From Reticulomyxa filosa (Eukaryota > Foraminifera > Reticulomyxidae), in the NCBI GenBank assembly GCA_000512085.1, contig ASPP01022423.1, positions 1 to 22,264 of the forward strand: a DNA stretch of 22,264 bases, written 5' to 3'. The notes beneath the pieces are model-generated. The model worked only from the letters and a program-made list of their open reading frames with translations, had not been told where the DNA came from and searched no databases. Positions 1 to 9,173 of this stretch are shown piece by piece. Each line of letters opens with the position of its first letter. Position 1 is the stretch's first letter. The translations under genes and the position numbers were made by a program.

Positions 1-1178
1 TTTTTTTTACCACTTTGTTGACTTTCATTTGGTGTAAATAATAGTTTGTTCGTTTTGGCATTGATTCAATTATACTTTTTACAACACTTGTTCAAATTTT
101 TTACATAGTTGTTGTCTTTTTTTTATATAGTAAATTCAATAATTTCCATATAAATTAATTTTTGTTTCATCCGAAAATACAACTTTTTTCCAATCGTGTA
201 CAGTCCAATTTTTATATTCATTAGCAAAACTAAGTCACTTTGATAATGTTCTTTAAGCTTTGGCTTTGTCTTATTTGTGATTGTGTAAAGGCAATTTGAT
301 TTCAAAGATCTTGCTATTGTCGAACAAGAAACTTTAATTTTGCAAACTAATGTAGTTCTAGCATAATTTCTAGCAAACCTTATAAATTTTCAACTGCAAT
401 GATACATTATTATTAAAAAATATTATGAAAAGTGTGTTGCATGTTATGTAATCAGGACATATAATTTCATTTAATTATTATAAAATAGAATTATACAATA
501 AAAATAAACAAATTGTTGTCCAATGCAAGTGCATTTTATTTTTATATTTATTTTAAAAATATTTTTCACAACGTACATTATACAGAAAGCGGTACATATA
601 TACTATTTTCATTTTACATCAATGACACTTTTTTTTTTGAAAAAAATATTTTTTGCCAGAATGATAAAAATACGAAATTATTTATTGACTTATTTGTTCA
701 ACAAAAAGGTATATAACAAATAAAAACATTTTTGTTAAGTAATTTTTCGAGATGATTTTCTTGTTATATCACAACAAGCAAGACCGTAAAAATTGCTTAT
801 AACATTAATCGATGCAAATGCAAATAACACATTTTATAGTTTTATTTCCTTTGGTGATGAGTGATTTATATAATTTCCTGTTGTATGACTACACAGCTGC
901 AAATCTTTCCAACACAGAAAGTCGCCTTTACAATTTATTTTTTTGGGTAAGTTTTCCATCGTTTTCTTCATTATTTTCATTTTACATTCATGGCACTTTT
1001 TTTTCAACTGAAATTGTTGTTGATTTGTGATATTGAAGCAAAATGTAAGTTGCTTTGAGTAAAGTATATGACTTACAAAACACGTTGTCTATAACATTGC
1101 AACGTTACATAAGCGAAAATGTCAAAAACAATAAGAGTTTTTCTGCCTTTGTGGTCGTGAGAAGAAAGGTGAGACATT
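1..1178. other. AT-rich gene-free region upstream of the coiled-coil gene
   Basis: No open frame here resembles a protein; the short ones are low-complexity Phe/Ile/Lys translations of AT-rich DNA. Two stretches, about 500-650 and 810-1010, share pieces in the same order: a 'aatgcaa..gcattttat'-like piece, then 'attttcattttaca' followed by 'tgacac'/'tggcac' and a T run. They may be a diverged duplication. The last 100 bases before the ATG at 1179 are less AT-rich and probably hold the promoter and 5' leader, but no TATA box or other element could be fixed. Confidence 0.6.
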
Positions 1179-3815
1179 ATGTCTTCTCCAGAATCTTCAC
1201 CGACATCAAAGCAGCAAGGTATCCATTTTACTGATGATTCGCGAATTTTGAATTTGGCTCAAGAAGCAGAGCTATTGGACATGAAGCGGTGGGATCTAGA
1301 GTACGGTCGCGTACAATTGCGGCGTCGAACGTGAGCAACCAGCACAGTGAAGCGAATATATCGCGCGCAGCGCAAGTGAGACAATCACTGCAAATGTCCG
1401 GAAACGAGTTTGAGCAAAAGGTTGATTCCAGAAAAGGATGTTTTTTTTTCTCCTTCAAGAATCTATTGAGCATACATGCATATGTATATGGCAAATATGC
1501 ATATACATTGGCGTATATGAAAACAGCGACTTGTATGAATGTGCGTATATGTGTATATGTATATATGTATATAACAACATAGTCGGAAATGATGAAAGCG
1601 CTACCTCCAGAAATCCAAGAGATGTTTGGTTAATGCAAGCAGCGATAACAGAGCAAGACGCGCGCATCGAAGAGCTCGAGAGGGACCTGGAAGCAGAGCG
1701 ATCGAAAGTGAGCGAGGCACGTTTCGAATTGGAGTCGAAATTGGACGAGATGGAGTTTGCAAAGAGCCAAATGGAATTGGAGATGGGCGTATGTAAAGAC
1801 GACATGCAGCGCCTGCAGCAGCGTATCCAAGAGTTGAGCCGAAAGGAGTCGCTATTGGACTCTGCGCAGCAGGAGAATCGTACGGCGCAGGAGGAGCTGC
1901 AAGCGACGCACCTGCATGCAGAGCAGTTGAATGAAGAGTTGATCAAGACGCAAGATCAAATGCAGCACTTCAAGTCGTTGTATGAAAAGCAGAACGCGAC
2001 ATTGAAGAAGCAGCTGCAAACGATTGCGGAGATGTCAAAGATGAAAATGCAATTTGAAGAAGAGCAGCAGCACCTAAAAGATGAGTTTGAGCAGGAAATG
2101 CAAGAGGCCGAAGACCTCATCCTCACATTGGAGGAGAAGGTCCAGACCTTGACTAAAGACAACCAAGAGTTGCTGCAACAGCTCAAATCCTCGGAAAGCC
2201 AGTTTCTGCAAATGCATGCCGACTTTGCGGACACAGCTATGGGAATGCTGACTCAAGATGCACAAGGAGGAGATGGACACGGAGAAGGAGATGCTGCAAA
2301 CATGGCCGTCGACAAGACAGGGGGGACTTTATCCGCAGCGCAGTCTTCGACAGCTGCACGTCACCGAAATTTCGGGAAACTTCACGGCGCTCACGCATTT
2401 CGCAAGACCAGGTGGACGACCCCAACGCTGATATGACGCCGACGAAGACGACGATGAGGCTGTCACGTTTTGCTAAGCACAAGCCCAAGACGTCGGAACA
2501 ATCGATGGATGATAACCTGTTCCACGAGTTCAAAAGAACCGAATCTATGGGAACAGAAGACATGGACATTAATAATAATAATAATAATAATAATATCAAT
2601 GCCAATGCCAGTGTACACAATACAAGACCGTCGCTGCAACGACAACGGTCGTTCTCCATGGAGGTATTGAAGACGCAATTAGAGTCCAGCCATCGTATCA
2701 TTCAGGACAAACTGAACCAGGTGCTCGAAGACTTTACCAACAACGGACTGATCGACAGACTAAAGGTGATGCTGAATCAAGAGCTCGACGGCCTGCGGAC
2801 TCACATGTCCGATGTCGACGCCGACCAGATCCAGTCGATGCTCGATTCGCTGTCGCATGACCTCGAATTGCGCATTCAGCAATACATGTCCGATCAAAGC
2901 ACGCTGGCGCAAAGCATGCGACACGCAATGGAACAGCTACGTATCAGTCACGAAAGGGACGTCCAAAGTCGCGATCAACAACACAACCCGCCACGCTTCG
3001 ACGTCGACGATTTGAAGATGTTTGTGGAAACCACTTTGACCAATCAGTTGACGGCGTTGCAGATTGCTCTCGAAAAGGAAGTTTCGCAGGTGCTTGTACA
3101 TAGTCAACGTCAAAATCACAATGACAATAACAATAACAATAACAATAACAATGCCAATAAAGATGATAATGCTGTCATTGAACAAATGCTTATAAACATG
3201 AAACAAGACATAACTGAGGGGGTCACCAAACAACTGAAAGAACTGCTGGCGCTACGTCGCGATCAAGATGCACAAGATGCCGGTCATGACCGCGGGGACC
3301 ATGCGCATGCGCCGGATACCGATACCATCATGGGTGCCTTCCGCAAAGAACTGATGCCCGAAATTGTGGCCTTGTTTGAACAGATGCTCCATGACAGCAG
3401 CAATAGCAATAATAGTAATACGAGTGACAGAGACGCACGCCAGTCCCATGACGAATACAAGTACAACGAACGCGAAGGTGAACTCCGTTTGTACAATGAA
3501 CAGCTGCGGGCCAAAGTACTCGCTTTGGAAAAGGAAAAAACAGACATGGAACAATACATGAAAGACTGCGCCAAAAGCAAAGTCACGGCGATGGTCAAGC
3601 TGCAAAATATCATCGACCACTTGAAACTTGACAACCAACTGCTCCAAGAGGAACTCACAAGGTATCATGCTGTTCATGCCAATCATCGCTCGGCCGATCC
3701 TCGAGCACTATCTCCCATCTCTGCACATTCCTTCTCTGGCTTTGTCGGTTCTGTCCTTGGCACCGTCAATAGCACCTGGAGTCATGTGACGCAGTCACAA
3801 AATCTGTCGACGTAG
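1179..3815 (+). CDS. Large coiled-coil protein of unknown function (frame breaks unresolved)
   Basis: I do not recognise a family. The start chosen is the ATG at 1179, A at -3, giving MSSPESSPTSKQQG. The first frame runs to a TGA near 1333, and the next coding frame is open from about 1336 to 1439. An intron at 1440-1582 (gtttttt..acatag) then joins in phase to a long heptad-rich coiled coil of about 215 residues (1585-2250; EELERDLEAERSK, LTLEEKVQTLTKDNQELL). A second open frame runs to the TAG at 3813. It carries an Asn8 run, helical segments (2665-2990), another Asn run (about 3125-3170) and a C-terminal coiled coil (3475-3675). Two joins fail by one base: near 1300-1380 and near 2250-2330. 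Either a very short intron (1301-1335 or 1331-1380 both fit) or a missing base explains the first; the second lies next to a G6 run at 2320. Two overlapping genes are possible but unlikely. Role unknown, probably structural or scaffold. Confidence 0.72.
1440..1582 (+). other. Intron with TATAT/GTATAT-rich body
   Basis: GT at 1440 and AG at 1581-1582 join the two reading frames in phase (one base from the left exon, two from the right, giving Phe). The body is dense in alternating pyrimidine-purine steps (catatgtatat, gtatatgtatatatgtatata), unlike the flanking exons, whose composition is more balanced. The donor, GAT/gttttt, is weak. Confidence 0.6.
2571..2594 (+). repeat. (AAT)8 microsatellite coding for Asn run
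   Basis: Eight perfect AAT triplets read in frame as asparagine in the second half of the coiled-coil protein. Only the AAT codon is used, so this is a recent slippage expansion and not a conserved tract. Confidence 0.95.
3125..3152 (+). repeat. (CAATAA)n hexanucleotide repeat coding for Asn
   Basis: Four copies of CAATAA plus a partial copy, read as alternating AAT/AAC asparagine codons. It interrupts the coiled-coil protein between helical segments. Confidence 0.9.
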
Positions 3816-4404
3816 ACTGTTACACATACATCCTTTTTTTCTTTCATTTCTTACATTCCTTTCGTTAATTTGAGTTTGGACTTCATTGTTTGGATAACAG
3901 TCGACTGTGATGTTTGTTTTTGTTTTTGTTTTTGTTTTTATTTTCTGTTTGTGTTTCTGTTTTTTTTGTTTTTGTTTCTCTTTTTAATATATTGCTCGTA
4001 GAGGTTCTACTGCAATCATTGCCTCCTTTTTTTTCTTCTTGCATAAGGAGAGAGACATTCACAAGTATAAAAATAAATCACAGCAGCTGCGTTACTCTCG
4101 GCCCGTCTCTTCTTGCTTGAGAGATCCCACGTGTAAAATTCGCATTTTTTTTTAATCCAATTTTTTGTGTATCCCTTTCTGTGAAAACTTACATTAGAGA
4201 GGATGAGCCTAAAAACAAAACAAAAAAAAAAGAGATAGGCACTGATTAAGGAAGCCAGAAAAACGTAACAAGCAAAAAAAAAGGTTTTCCCAAAAAAAAC
4301 TTTGGTTTTTTTTGTTGAAAGTGCAAAGCATTGTTGCTCTGCCTGTCGTGAGAAAAAAAAATTGACTTTACATCATCGCGTCAGCTCGAAGTATTAACGA
4401 GACC
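3816..4404. other. Spacer between coiled-coil and ligase genes
   Basis: The region holds the 3' end of the coiled-coil gene and the upstream region of the ligase gene. A TTTTTG repeat lies at about 3913-3940, and several A and T tracts lie at 4145-4300. An AATAAA at about 4073-4078 could serve as a polyadenylation signal for the upstream gene, about 260 bases past its stop. No gene is seen. Confidence 0.6.
3913..3940 (+). repeat. (TTTTTG)n repeat in 3' flank
   Basis: Four to five tandem copies of a TTTTTG unit just past the stop of the coiled-coil gene. It is a simple repeat with no evident coding role. Confidence 0.85.
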
Positions 4405-6739
4405 ATGAGTGAATTAACGAAAAATGAATGGAAGTGTAGTTTATGTACGTACAAAAACGCTATGACGAATGAAACTTGCATCGTTTGTCAACAAGGGACA
4501 AGACCCAGTGTAAGCGCAGGCACTGGGAGTAGCAGTAGCAGTAGCAGTAGCAGTGGCAGTAATTCGTCAGTCAGGCATGTGGCAACGCACTACCACCACG
4601 TCCCCCTTTTCCAGCAAAGCAAGCAAACAAAGGGCAAAGGGATGGGTTGGTTGTATGTGAAAACAAGGCTTGCATGGTGTGTATTGTATGTAATGTGTTT
4701 GTGTGAACCAAAAGGCCTCCCCCTCCTCCCCCTTCGTCTCCCTCTCCGTCGTCAGGCGGTGGGATGTCAAGTTACTGGTCGTGTCCCCGCTGTACATTTT
4801 TGAACCCGCAGGTGGCGCCAACGTGTGTGATATGCAGTGACCCGAAACCGACGGTGGTTTCGAACCAGAAGAATGGCCATCGAGCAAGCCATCACCCGAG
4901 CCACCGACACAAACATCGGTCTCAAATCCGCCCGTGAGTGGAGGCATCCATGGCACGACCAAGCCGAGCATGGTAATGAAGCCGATTAACAACAATAGTG
5001 GAAACAGCAATAATAATGGTAGCAATAATAACAATAATAACAATGGCGGCAACAACAATAATAGCAACAGTAACAGTAACAACAACAACAGCAACAATAA
5101 TAATAATAACAGTAGCAGTGGTGGACTTGGTCCAAATCCAAATCCAAATCCAAATCCAAATCCAAACAATAAATTGAACCAGAAAGTGGATGAAAAAAAA
5201 TTGAAGGAGTCACAGGAAATGAAGGCGCCCAGCAAGGAGGAACCCAGCGATTGGATGGCGGAATTCATGTGTGCGATATGCAAAAAAGAACAAGGATATG
5301 ACATCCCCTGCGGACACAAGCTGTGTGGTGGCTGTGTGAAGAAGCATTTGCTGAACGGGATTGTGCGTCAGCGCTGGAAGAAGGAGGCTATTCAATGTTG
5401 CATTGGCAAATGCACGGAGCAGTTGCCGCACTGGCTGATCAAAGAGTGCGGTCTGGGCGAGGCGTACCAACAGCAGATCGAGGAAATGCAGAAAGAGTTT
5501 TTGATATCGAGCGATCCGACCATGACTCAATGTCCACAATGCAAGAATTACTTTGCCACGGAGACAGGCGAAGTCGACTATGCCAGCAAAGAGAAGGGCA
5601 ATGACGGTAAGCCTATCGGCATCGAGGAACACAAACACAAGGCCCGATGGAGATTCCGCTGTTCCCAATGCTCCGCCATCTTTTGTGGCAGTTGCAAGGC
5701 CATGCCATATCACTTGGGTTATACGTGTGAGACTTGGAAGGACTATCAAGAGGCCAAGAAATGCAGGTTCTGTGACAAGGCTTTGACCCATGAAAATTTG
5801 GCGAAACCCGAGGTCGGGAGTGGTCCTGGGCTCAAGAGTATATGCTCGGATGACGCGTGTCTGGAAAAACGCAAATGGTCATGCGACAAAGTCCTATCGT
5901 GCGGACACAATTGCATTGGCATTCGTGGCGAAAGACGCTGCTTGCCTTGCTTGGACGAGAAATGTGTAGGCAAAAATGGAGCTACTAACAGCGAGGAGTT
6001 TTGCAATATTTGCTGGGTTGATCCTCTCAAAGCCGCTCCTACCATTCGCTTGGAATGTGGACATTACTTTCACTTTATGTGCGTTTGGAACAAAATTGAT
6101 CGTCGTTGGCCTTCGGCGCGCATCACTTTTGGCTTTTTGAGCTGTCCTTTATGCAAAAAAGAAATCAAACACGAAGCCATGCGAGAGATGGCCTCCAAAC
6201 ATTATCAGCTCAAGGAACAAATCACTAAAGATGCTGTTGAACGATTGAAGATTGAAGGGCTCGATAGTGCTCCTCGACTTAAAGATCCCAATGATACCTA
6301 TTATAACAACATTGAAAAGTACGCCATGGATCGCTTAGCTTTTTACATGTGCAGCAAATGCAGTCAACCTTACTTTGGGGGTATGAAAGCTTGCGAAGAG
6401 GCCGGAATGGAACAAGAGGAATCATACAAGCAGGAACATTTAGTGTGTGGATCTTGTGCTGCTGGAGCTGATACCAAATCCTGTAAAAAACATGGCAAAA
6501 AATTTATTACATATAAATGTAAATTTTGCTGCAGTGTGGGCACCTGGTATTGCTGGGGTTCGACACATTTTTGCGACGTTTGTCACAAAAAACAAGAAAA
6601 AGGAACTTATCTCAATCGATTGCCAATTGATCAGTTACCAAAATGTCCTGGCCCTGCAAGTTGCCCCTTAGGGATAGAACATCCCCCCAATGGAGTGGAA
6701 GAATTTTCGTTAGGTTGTGTGGTTTGCATTCGAAAATAA
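4405..6739 (+). CDS. Hybrid E3 ubiquitin ligase: 2x RanBP2 zinc finger, RING1-IBR, MYCBP2-type RCR
   Basis: A predicted ubiquitin ligase of about 690-700 residues. The ATG at 4405 has A at -3 and leads at once into a RanBP2-type finger. Exon 1 is 4405-4558; intron 4559-4755 (gtaatt..gtcag) joins in phase inside a Ser/Gly run to a second RanBP2 finger. The next junction is uncertain: intron 4934-4998 (gtgagt..aatag), a 35-base intron 4854-4888, or one missing base. The rest is one exon to TAA at 6737: Asn/Ser linker (4985-5125), (NP)n repeat, RING1 (from 5270), IBR (5531-5740), and from 5764 a region collinear with the C-terminus of human MYCBP2/PHR proteins: a Cys/His-rich segment with CGHNC and RRCLPC, a RING-H2 (6002-6160), and the tandem-cysteine domain with both relay cysteines. 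PHR ligases pass ubiquitin between two cysteines and esterify Thr/Ser; this mechanism is inferred here from conserved residues. The giant N-terminal part of metazoan PHR proteins is absent. Confidence 0.92.
4429..4498 (+). other. RanBP2-type zinc finger 1
   Basis: The pattern W-x-C-x2-C-x10-C-x2-C is complete (WKCSLCTY...CIVC). The two residues after the second Cys are Thr-Tyr, close to the Thr-Phe pair that marks ubiquitin-binding NZF fingers such as that of Npl4. Ubiquitin binding is an inference. Confidence 0.9.
4527..4560 (+). repeat. AGCAGT repeat coding for Ser run
   Basis: Tandem AGT/AGC serine codons after zinc finger 1. The proposed donor at 4559 lies at the end of this run. Confidence 0.85.
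4776..4836 (+). other. RanBP2-type zinc finger 2
   Basis: A second complete W-x-C-x2-C-x10-C-x2-C finger, encoded in the next exon (WSCPRCTFLN...CVIC). The Thr-Phe after the second Cys matches the NZF ubiquitin-binding signature. It lies in a different frame from finger 1, and the in-phase intron 4559-4755 links them. Confidence 0.9.
4985..5166 (+). repeat. Asn/Ser-rich linker and (TCCAAA)6 repeat
   Basis: The first part (4985-5120) is built from AAT, AAC and AGC/AGT codons and reads as Asn/Ser/Gly. It is followed at 5131-5166 by six copies of TCCAAA, which read as an Asn-Pro dipeptide repeat. It separates the RanBP2 fingers from the RING1-IBR module. The reverse strand is open for 250 codons of mostly Leu, which is an antisense shadow. 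Confidence 0.9.
5270..5740 (+). other. RBR-like RING1-IBR module
   Basis: RING1 shows CAIC, then CGHKLCGGC, and a later CC..KC group. The IBR shows CPQC, then FRCSQC, FCGSCK, and a final YHLGYTC. The order and spacing match the first two thirds of RBR ligases. No Rcat/RING2 with its catalytic Cys follows; the MYCBP2-like region takes its place. Confidence 0.82.
5764..6739 (+). other. MYCBP2/PHR-type RING-Cys-relay region
   Basis: The region is collinear with the human MYCBP2 C-terminus: CGHNC / RRCLPCL, RING-H2 with FCNIC, ECGHYFH, RITFGF and SCPLCK, then YAMDR, YFGG, CCSV, THFCDVCH and a final HPPNG..F.LGC.VC. The Cys at 6392-6394 (KACEEAG) aligns with the mediator-loop C4520, the Cys at 6551-6553 (WYCWG) with C4572, and the His at 6584-6586 with H4583. 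Spacing between the two Cys is 53 residues against 52 in human. The residue after the second Cys is Trp where human has Phe. Confidence 0.93.
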
Positions 6740-6740
6740 A
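6735..6740 (+). promoter_or_regulatory. AATAAA overlapping the ligase stop codon
   Basis: The TAA stop at 6737-6739 sits inside an AATAAA hexamer. If used for polyadenylation, the 3' UTR would be only about 10-30 bases. Whether this organism uses AATAAA is not known from the window. Confidence 0.4.
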
Positions 6741-7660
6741 GATTTGTTCCTTCAACTCAATTTGAAGCGCCATTTCAGTGTTGATAGAATCCGCCATTCC
6801 CTTAGAAAATTTTTTTTTGTCTTTTAATTAAAAAGATAAGCAAAAAAGTTCAAAAACACACAACCATTGTAATTTTTGACTGAAAAATCCGTTTTCAACA
6901 ACTTGGAGAAGAGGAAAAAAATCAATCGAATATTCCCAAAAAAAAAATCGTCACACCAAAAAAAATCTATCAAAATTTCTGTTTTACTAGTTGAGTTTCT
7001 TTGATACTTTTTTCAAGTTCAAAATTGTTCGGGGCTCCACCCTAAACTAAGTTTAATAAAAAATGGTTTATATCTTAAAAAGATTAACAAGGAACCTCCA
7101 AATTTTTTATTTAAATTAATTTTTTTAAGCAGTTAATTTTTTAAAGATGTTAAAAGTTTGGTAATAAGTGCCTTCCCATCTTTTAACTAAATTTTTGAAA
7201 TAATTATTGTTTTGTCAAGACAGCTAAAACAAAAAAGTGCAGAGTGATCAAAATCTTTTCAATATTTCAAAAGTATACGAATTTTACGATCGGGATCTAA
7301 TCAATTAAAGTTTATATGTTGTCAGTTCAACGCCAGTGCACTTGGTGCCGGTCCTAACACAGTTGCGCACAAAAATCTCACAAAAAGATGATCAATCACA
7401 TAGTCAGAAAACATAAATGAAACTCAATCCAAGAAAGAAGATATTAAAACAACTAGCACAACGGCACACAAAAATGTGCAGAAAAAAAGAAAGGTAAAGG
7501 TTCAAATTGGAAAATAAAGTGCAAAATTGATTAATAATAAAAACAAAACCCAAGTGTGTTGCAACGGTATGTACACGTAAGAAAAGAAGGAAAAAAAACA
7601 CAAGCAAGCAAAACAACGTACCGGGCAACTTTTGTGTGACATGAAAAACAAATATGTTCT
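6741..7660. other. Spacer between convergent ligase and G-alpha genes
   Basis: This is the 3' flank of both neighbours, AT-rich with many A and T tracts. A short patch at about 7328-7372 is much richer in G and C and contains the near-palindrome ccagtgcacttgg. No coding frame with recognisable sequence is present. Confidence 0.6.
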
Positions 7661-9173
7661 TCACAAAAGTCCACCTGTCTTCAACTGGGAATTAATAACA
7701 ATGTGTTGTACATCATTAAATACTTTTTCAATATTGTCATGGTTAGTGGCGGTTGTTACCTGTGATCAAATGAAGCAAACAAAGCATAAAGAAAATCCAC
7801 AAATAAATGAACTATTGAACACATAGGAGAAACAAAAATTGCAAACAGACATGTATGTAAATTTGCTTCTCTTTTTTTTGCTGATTTTTAGCATTAAAAG
7901 CATCTTTAATAAATTGGATGGTATCATTGTATTCATTGTTTCCTTTGTAATCTTTCCAACACACGTTCAGGCTGACATGCCTAATTTTTTCTTCAAACAA
8001 GTCCTTTTTGTTTAAAAATAGGATCATTGAGGTTTTGGTAAACCAGTGTGAATTGCATATTTCCTCAAACAAATTTAAAGTTTCATGCATCACTATGACA
8101 TTTTCGTCTTCCAACAAGCGTTCATCATAGCTACTCAAAGAAGCTACAAATACAACTGCAGTCACCTGTTTGTTTTGGAATAGTAAGAACATGAAATAAA
8201 AAACATATTTCACCGTAGCTTGCAATGTTTAGCCGATTAGTATTTTTTTTTTCAAACGTATAAAATGCCAGGTACAAAACATTTTCAAAGCAATGTATCC
8301 ATTTTTTGCGCTCATTTCTTTGACCACCAACATCGAATATATGAAAACGAGTTGCATTGATTGTGAAGTATTCCTCTATAATCCCTGTTGTTCTTTTTCG
8401 TACCAATAATATGTCCTTAAGAAAACAACAACAAAAAATTCTTTTTTTTCCCCCACTCTATTTCGCAAAACAATATATATATATATATTGTCTTCCAAAG
8501 CAACAATTATGTTTGCAAATCTTCCTCAACTTGGATAGTAGGATCATAGTTCTCTTGGGCAATGCGATCAATTTCCTTGAAAAAATGTTCACAAGAGTCT
8601 GGAATGACCAGTCGAGCTCGCATTTCAAATGTGGCCTGAATGCCTTCATCTTTCCACAGCACTTTAATATGTTCTCCGACTTCTTTTGTGATTGCGTTGT
8701 CACGACGCAATCCTTCAATGAAAGCTGCGGACTTGAGTGATGCCGAACGAAGCTGAGGGGTTTTTTTTTTTCCTTTTCGTCTTATATTTATTTTTTTTTT
8801 AGCTTGGCCCCTTTTTATTTTGTTGTTACGTATAACGATAAAAAAAAATCTCGTTTGAAGCGCTTTATTTAACGGCAAGGTTTTTGTATTCTCCTGGAAA
8901 TTCTTCCTGTATTTCTCGACCTCGAATAATTATCTTTTGCATTTGTTCGATAATTTGATTTTCAATTTGTGCTCGATAATCTGATCTATCTTTGTCCGAA
9001 AATCCATCACCATGAATGCATTTCAGTTGCTTGAAGATTGTCGTTTTCCCTGACGAACCGGCACCAAGCAACAGCAATTTTTTCAAATCTTTATCTTGCT
9101 GCCTATCTTGTCCAATTTCTTTTTCTACTGACCGATTACTTGATGTTTCTGGACTAGAACAGCACGCTCCCAT
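7661..9173 (-). CDS. Heterotrimeric G-protein alpha subunit
   Basis: A complete 356-residue G-alpha, the usual family length. Exons on the minus strand are 9173-8874, 8752-8531, 8415-8281, 8165-7851 and 7759-7661; all four introns (121, 115, 115, 91 bp) are phase 0. The N-terminus MGACC offers Gly2 for myristoylation and Cys4/Cys5 for palmitoylation, so it should sit on the inner plasma membrane. Nucleotide motifs: P-loop GAGSSGKTT, catalytic Arg in VRKRTTGI, switch II DVGGQRNERKKW with the catalytic Gln, NKKD, and TTAT in place of TCAT. The C-terminus ends GGLL where Gi proteins have CGLF, so the pertussis-toxin cysteine is missing. The P-loop has Ser where most G-alphas have Glu (GAGESGKST) and Thr at the Mg-binding Ser. 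It would couple a receptor to effectors and hydrolyse GTP; the receptor and G-beta-gamma are not in this window. It is head to head with the EF-hand/WD40 gene. Confidence 0.97.
8416..8530 (-). other. G-alpha intron with (AT)n palindrome
   Basis: A phase 0 intron with donor GTTGAG and acceptor TTAAG. It splits the conserved PTxQ/D junction before the catalytic Arg. It contains a perfect AT dinucleotide palindrome at about 8470-8491. Confidence 0.9.

Noticed and set aside
1301-1335. Genome-wide class of about 35-base introns
   Set aside because: Two possible 35-base introns fit phase (1301-1335 and 4854-4888), but all introns supported by homology here are 58 bp or longer, so a missing base is as good an explanation.
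1455-1946. 163-codon minus-strand frame, Ser/Cys-rich
   Set aside because: Antisense of the coiled-coil exon and its intron; no recognisable domain, while the plus strand shows clear heptads.
4567-5319. 250-codon minus-strand open frame rich in Leu
   Set aside because: It is the antisense of the Asn/Ser linker and first zinc-finger region of the ligase; the Leu run mirrors AAT/AAC repeats.
8357-8740. 127-codon plus-strand frame
   Set aside because: It lies across a G-alpha exon and intron on the other strand; the minus-strand G-alpha alignment fully explains the sequence.
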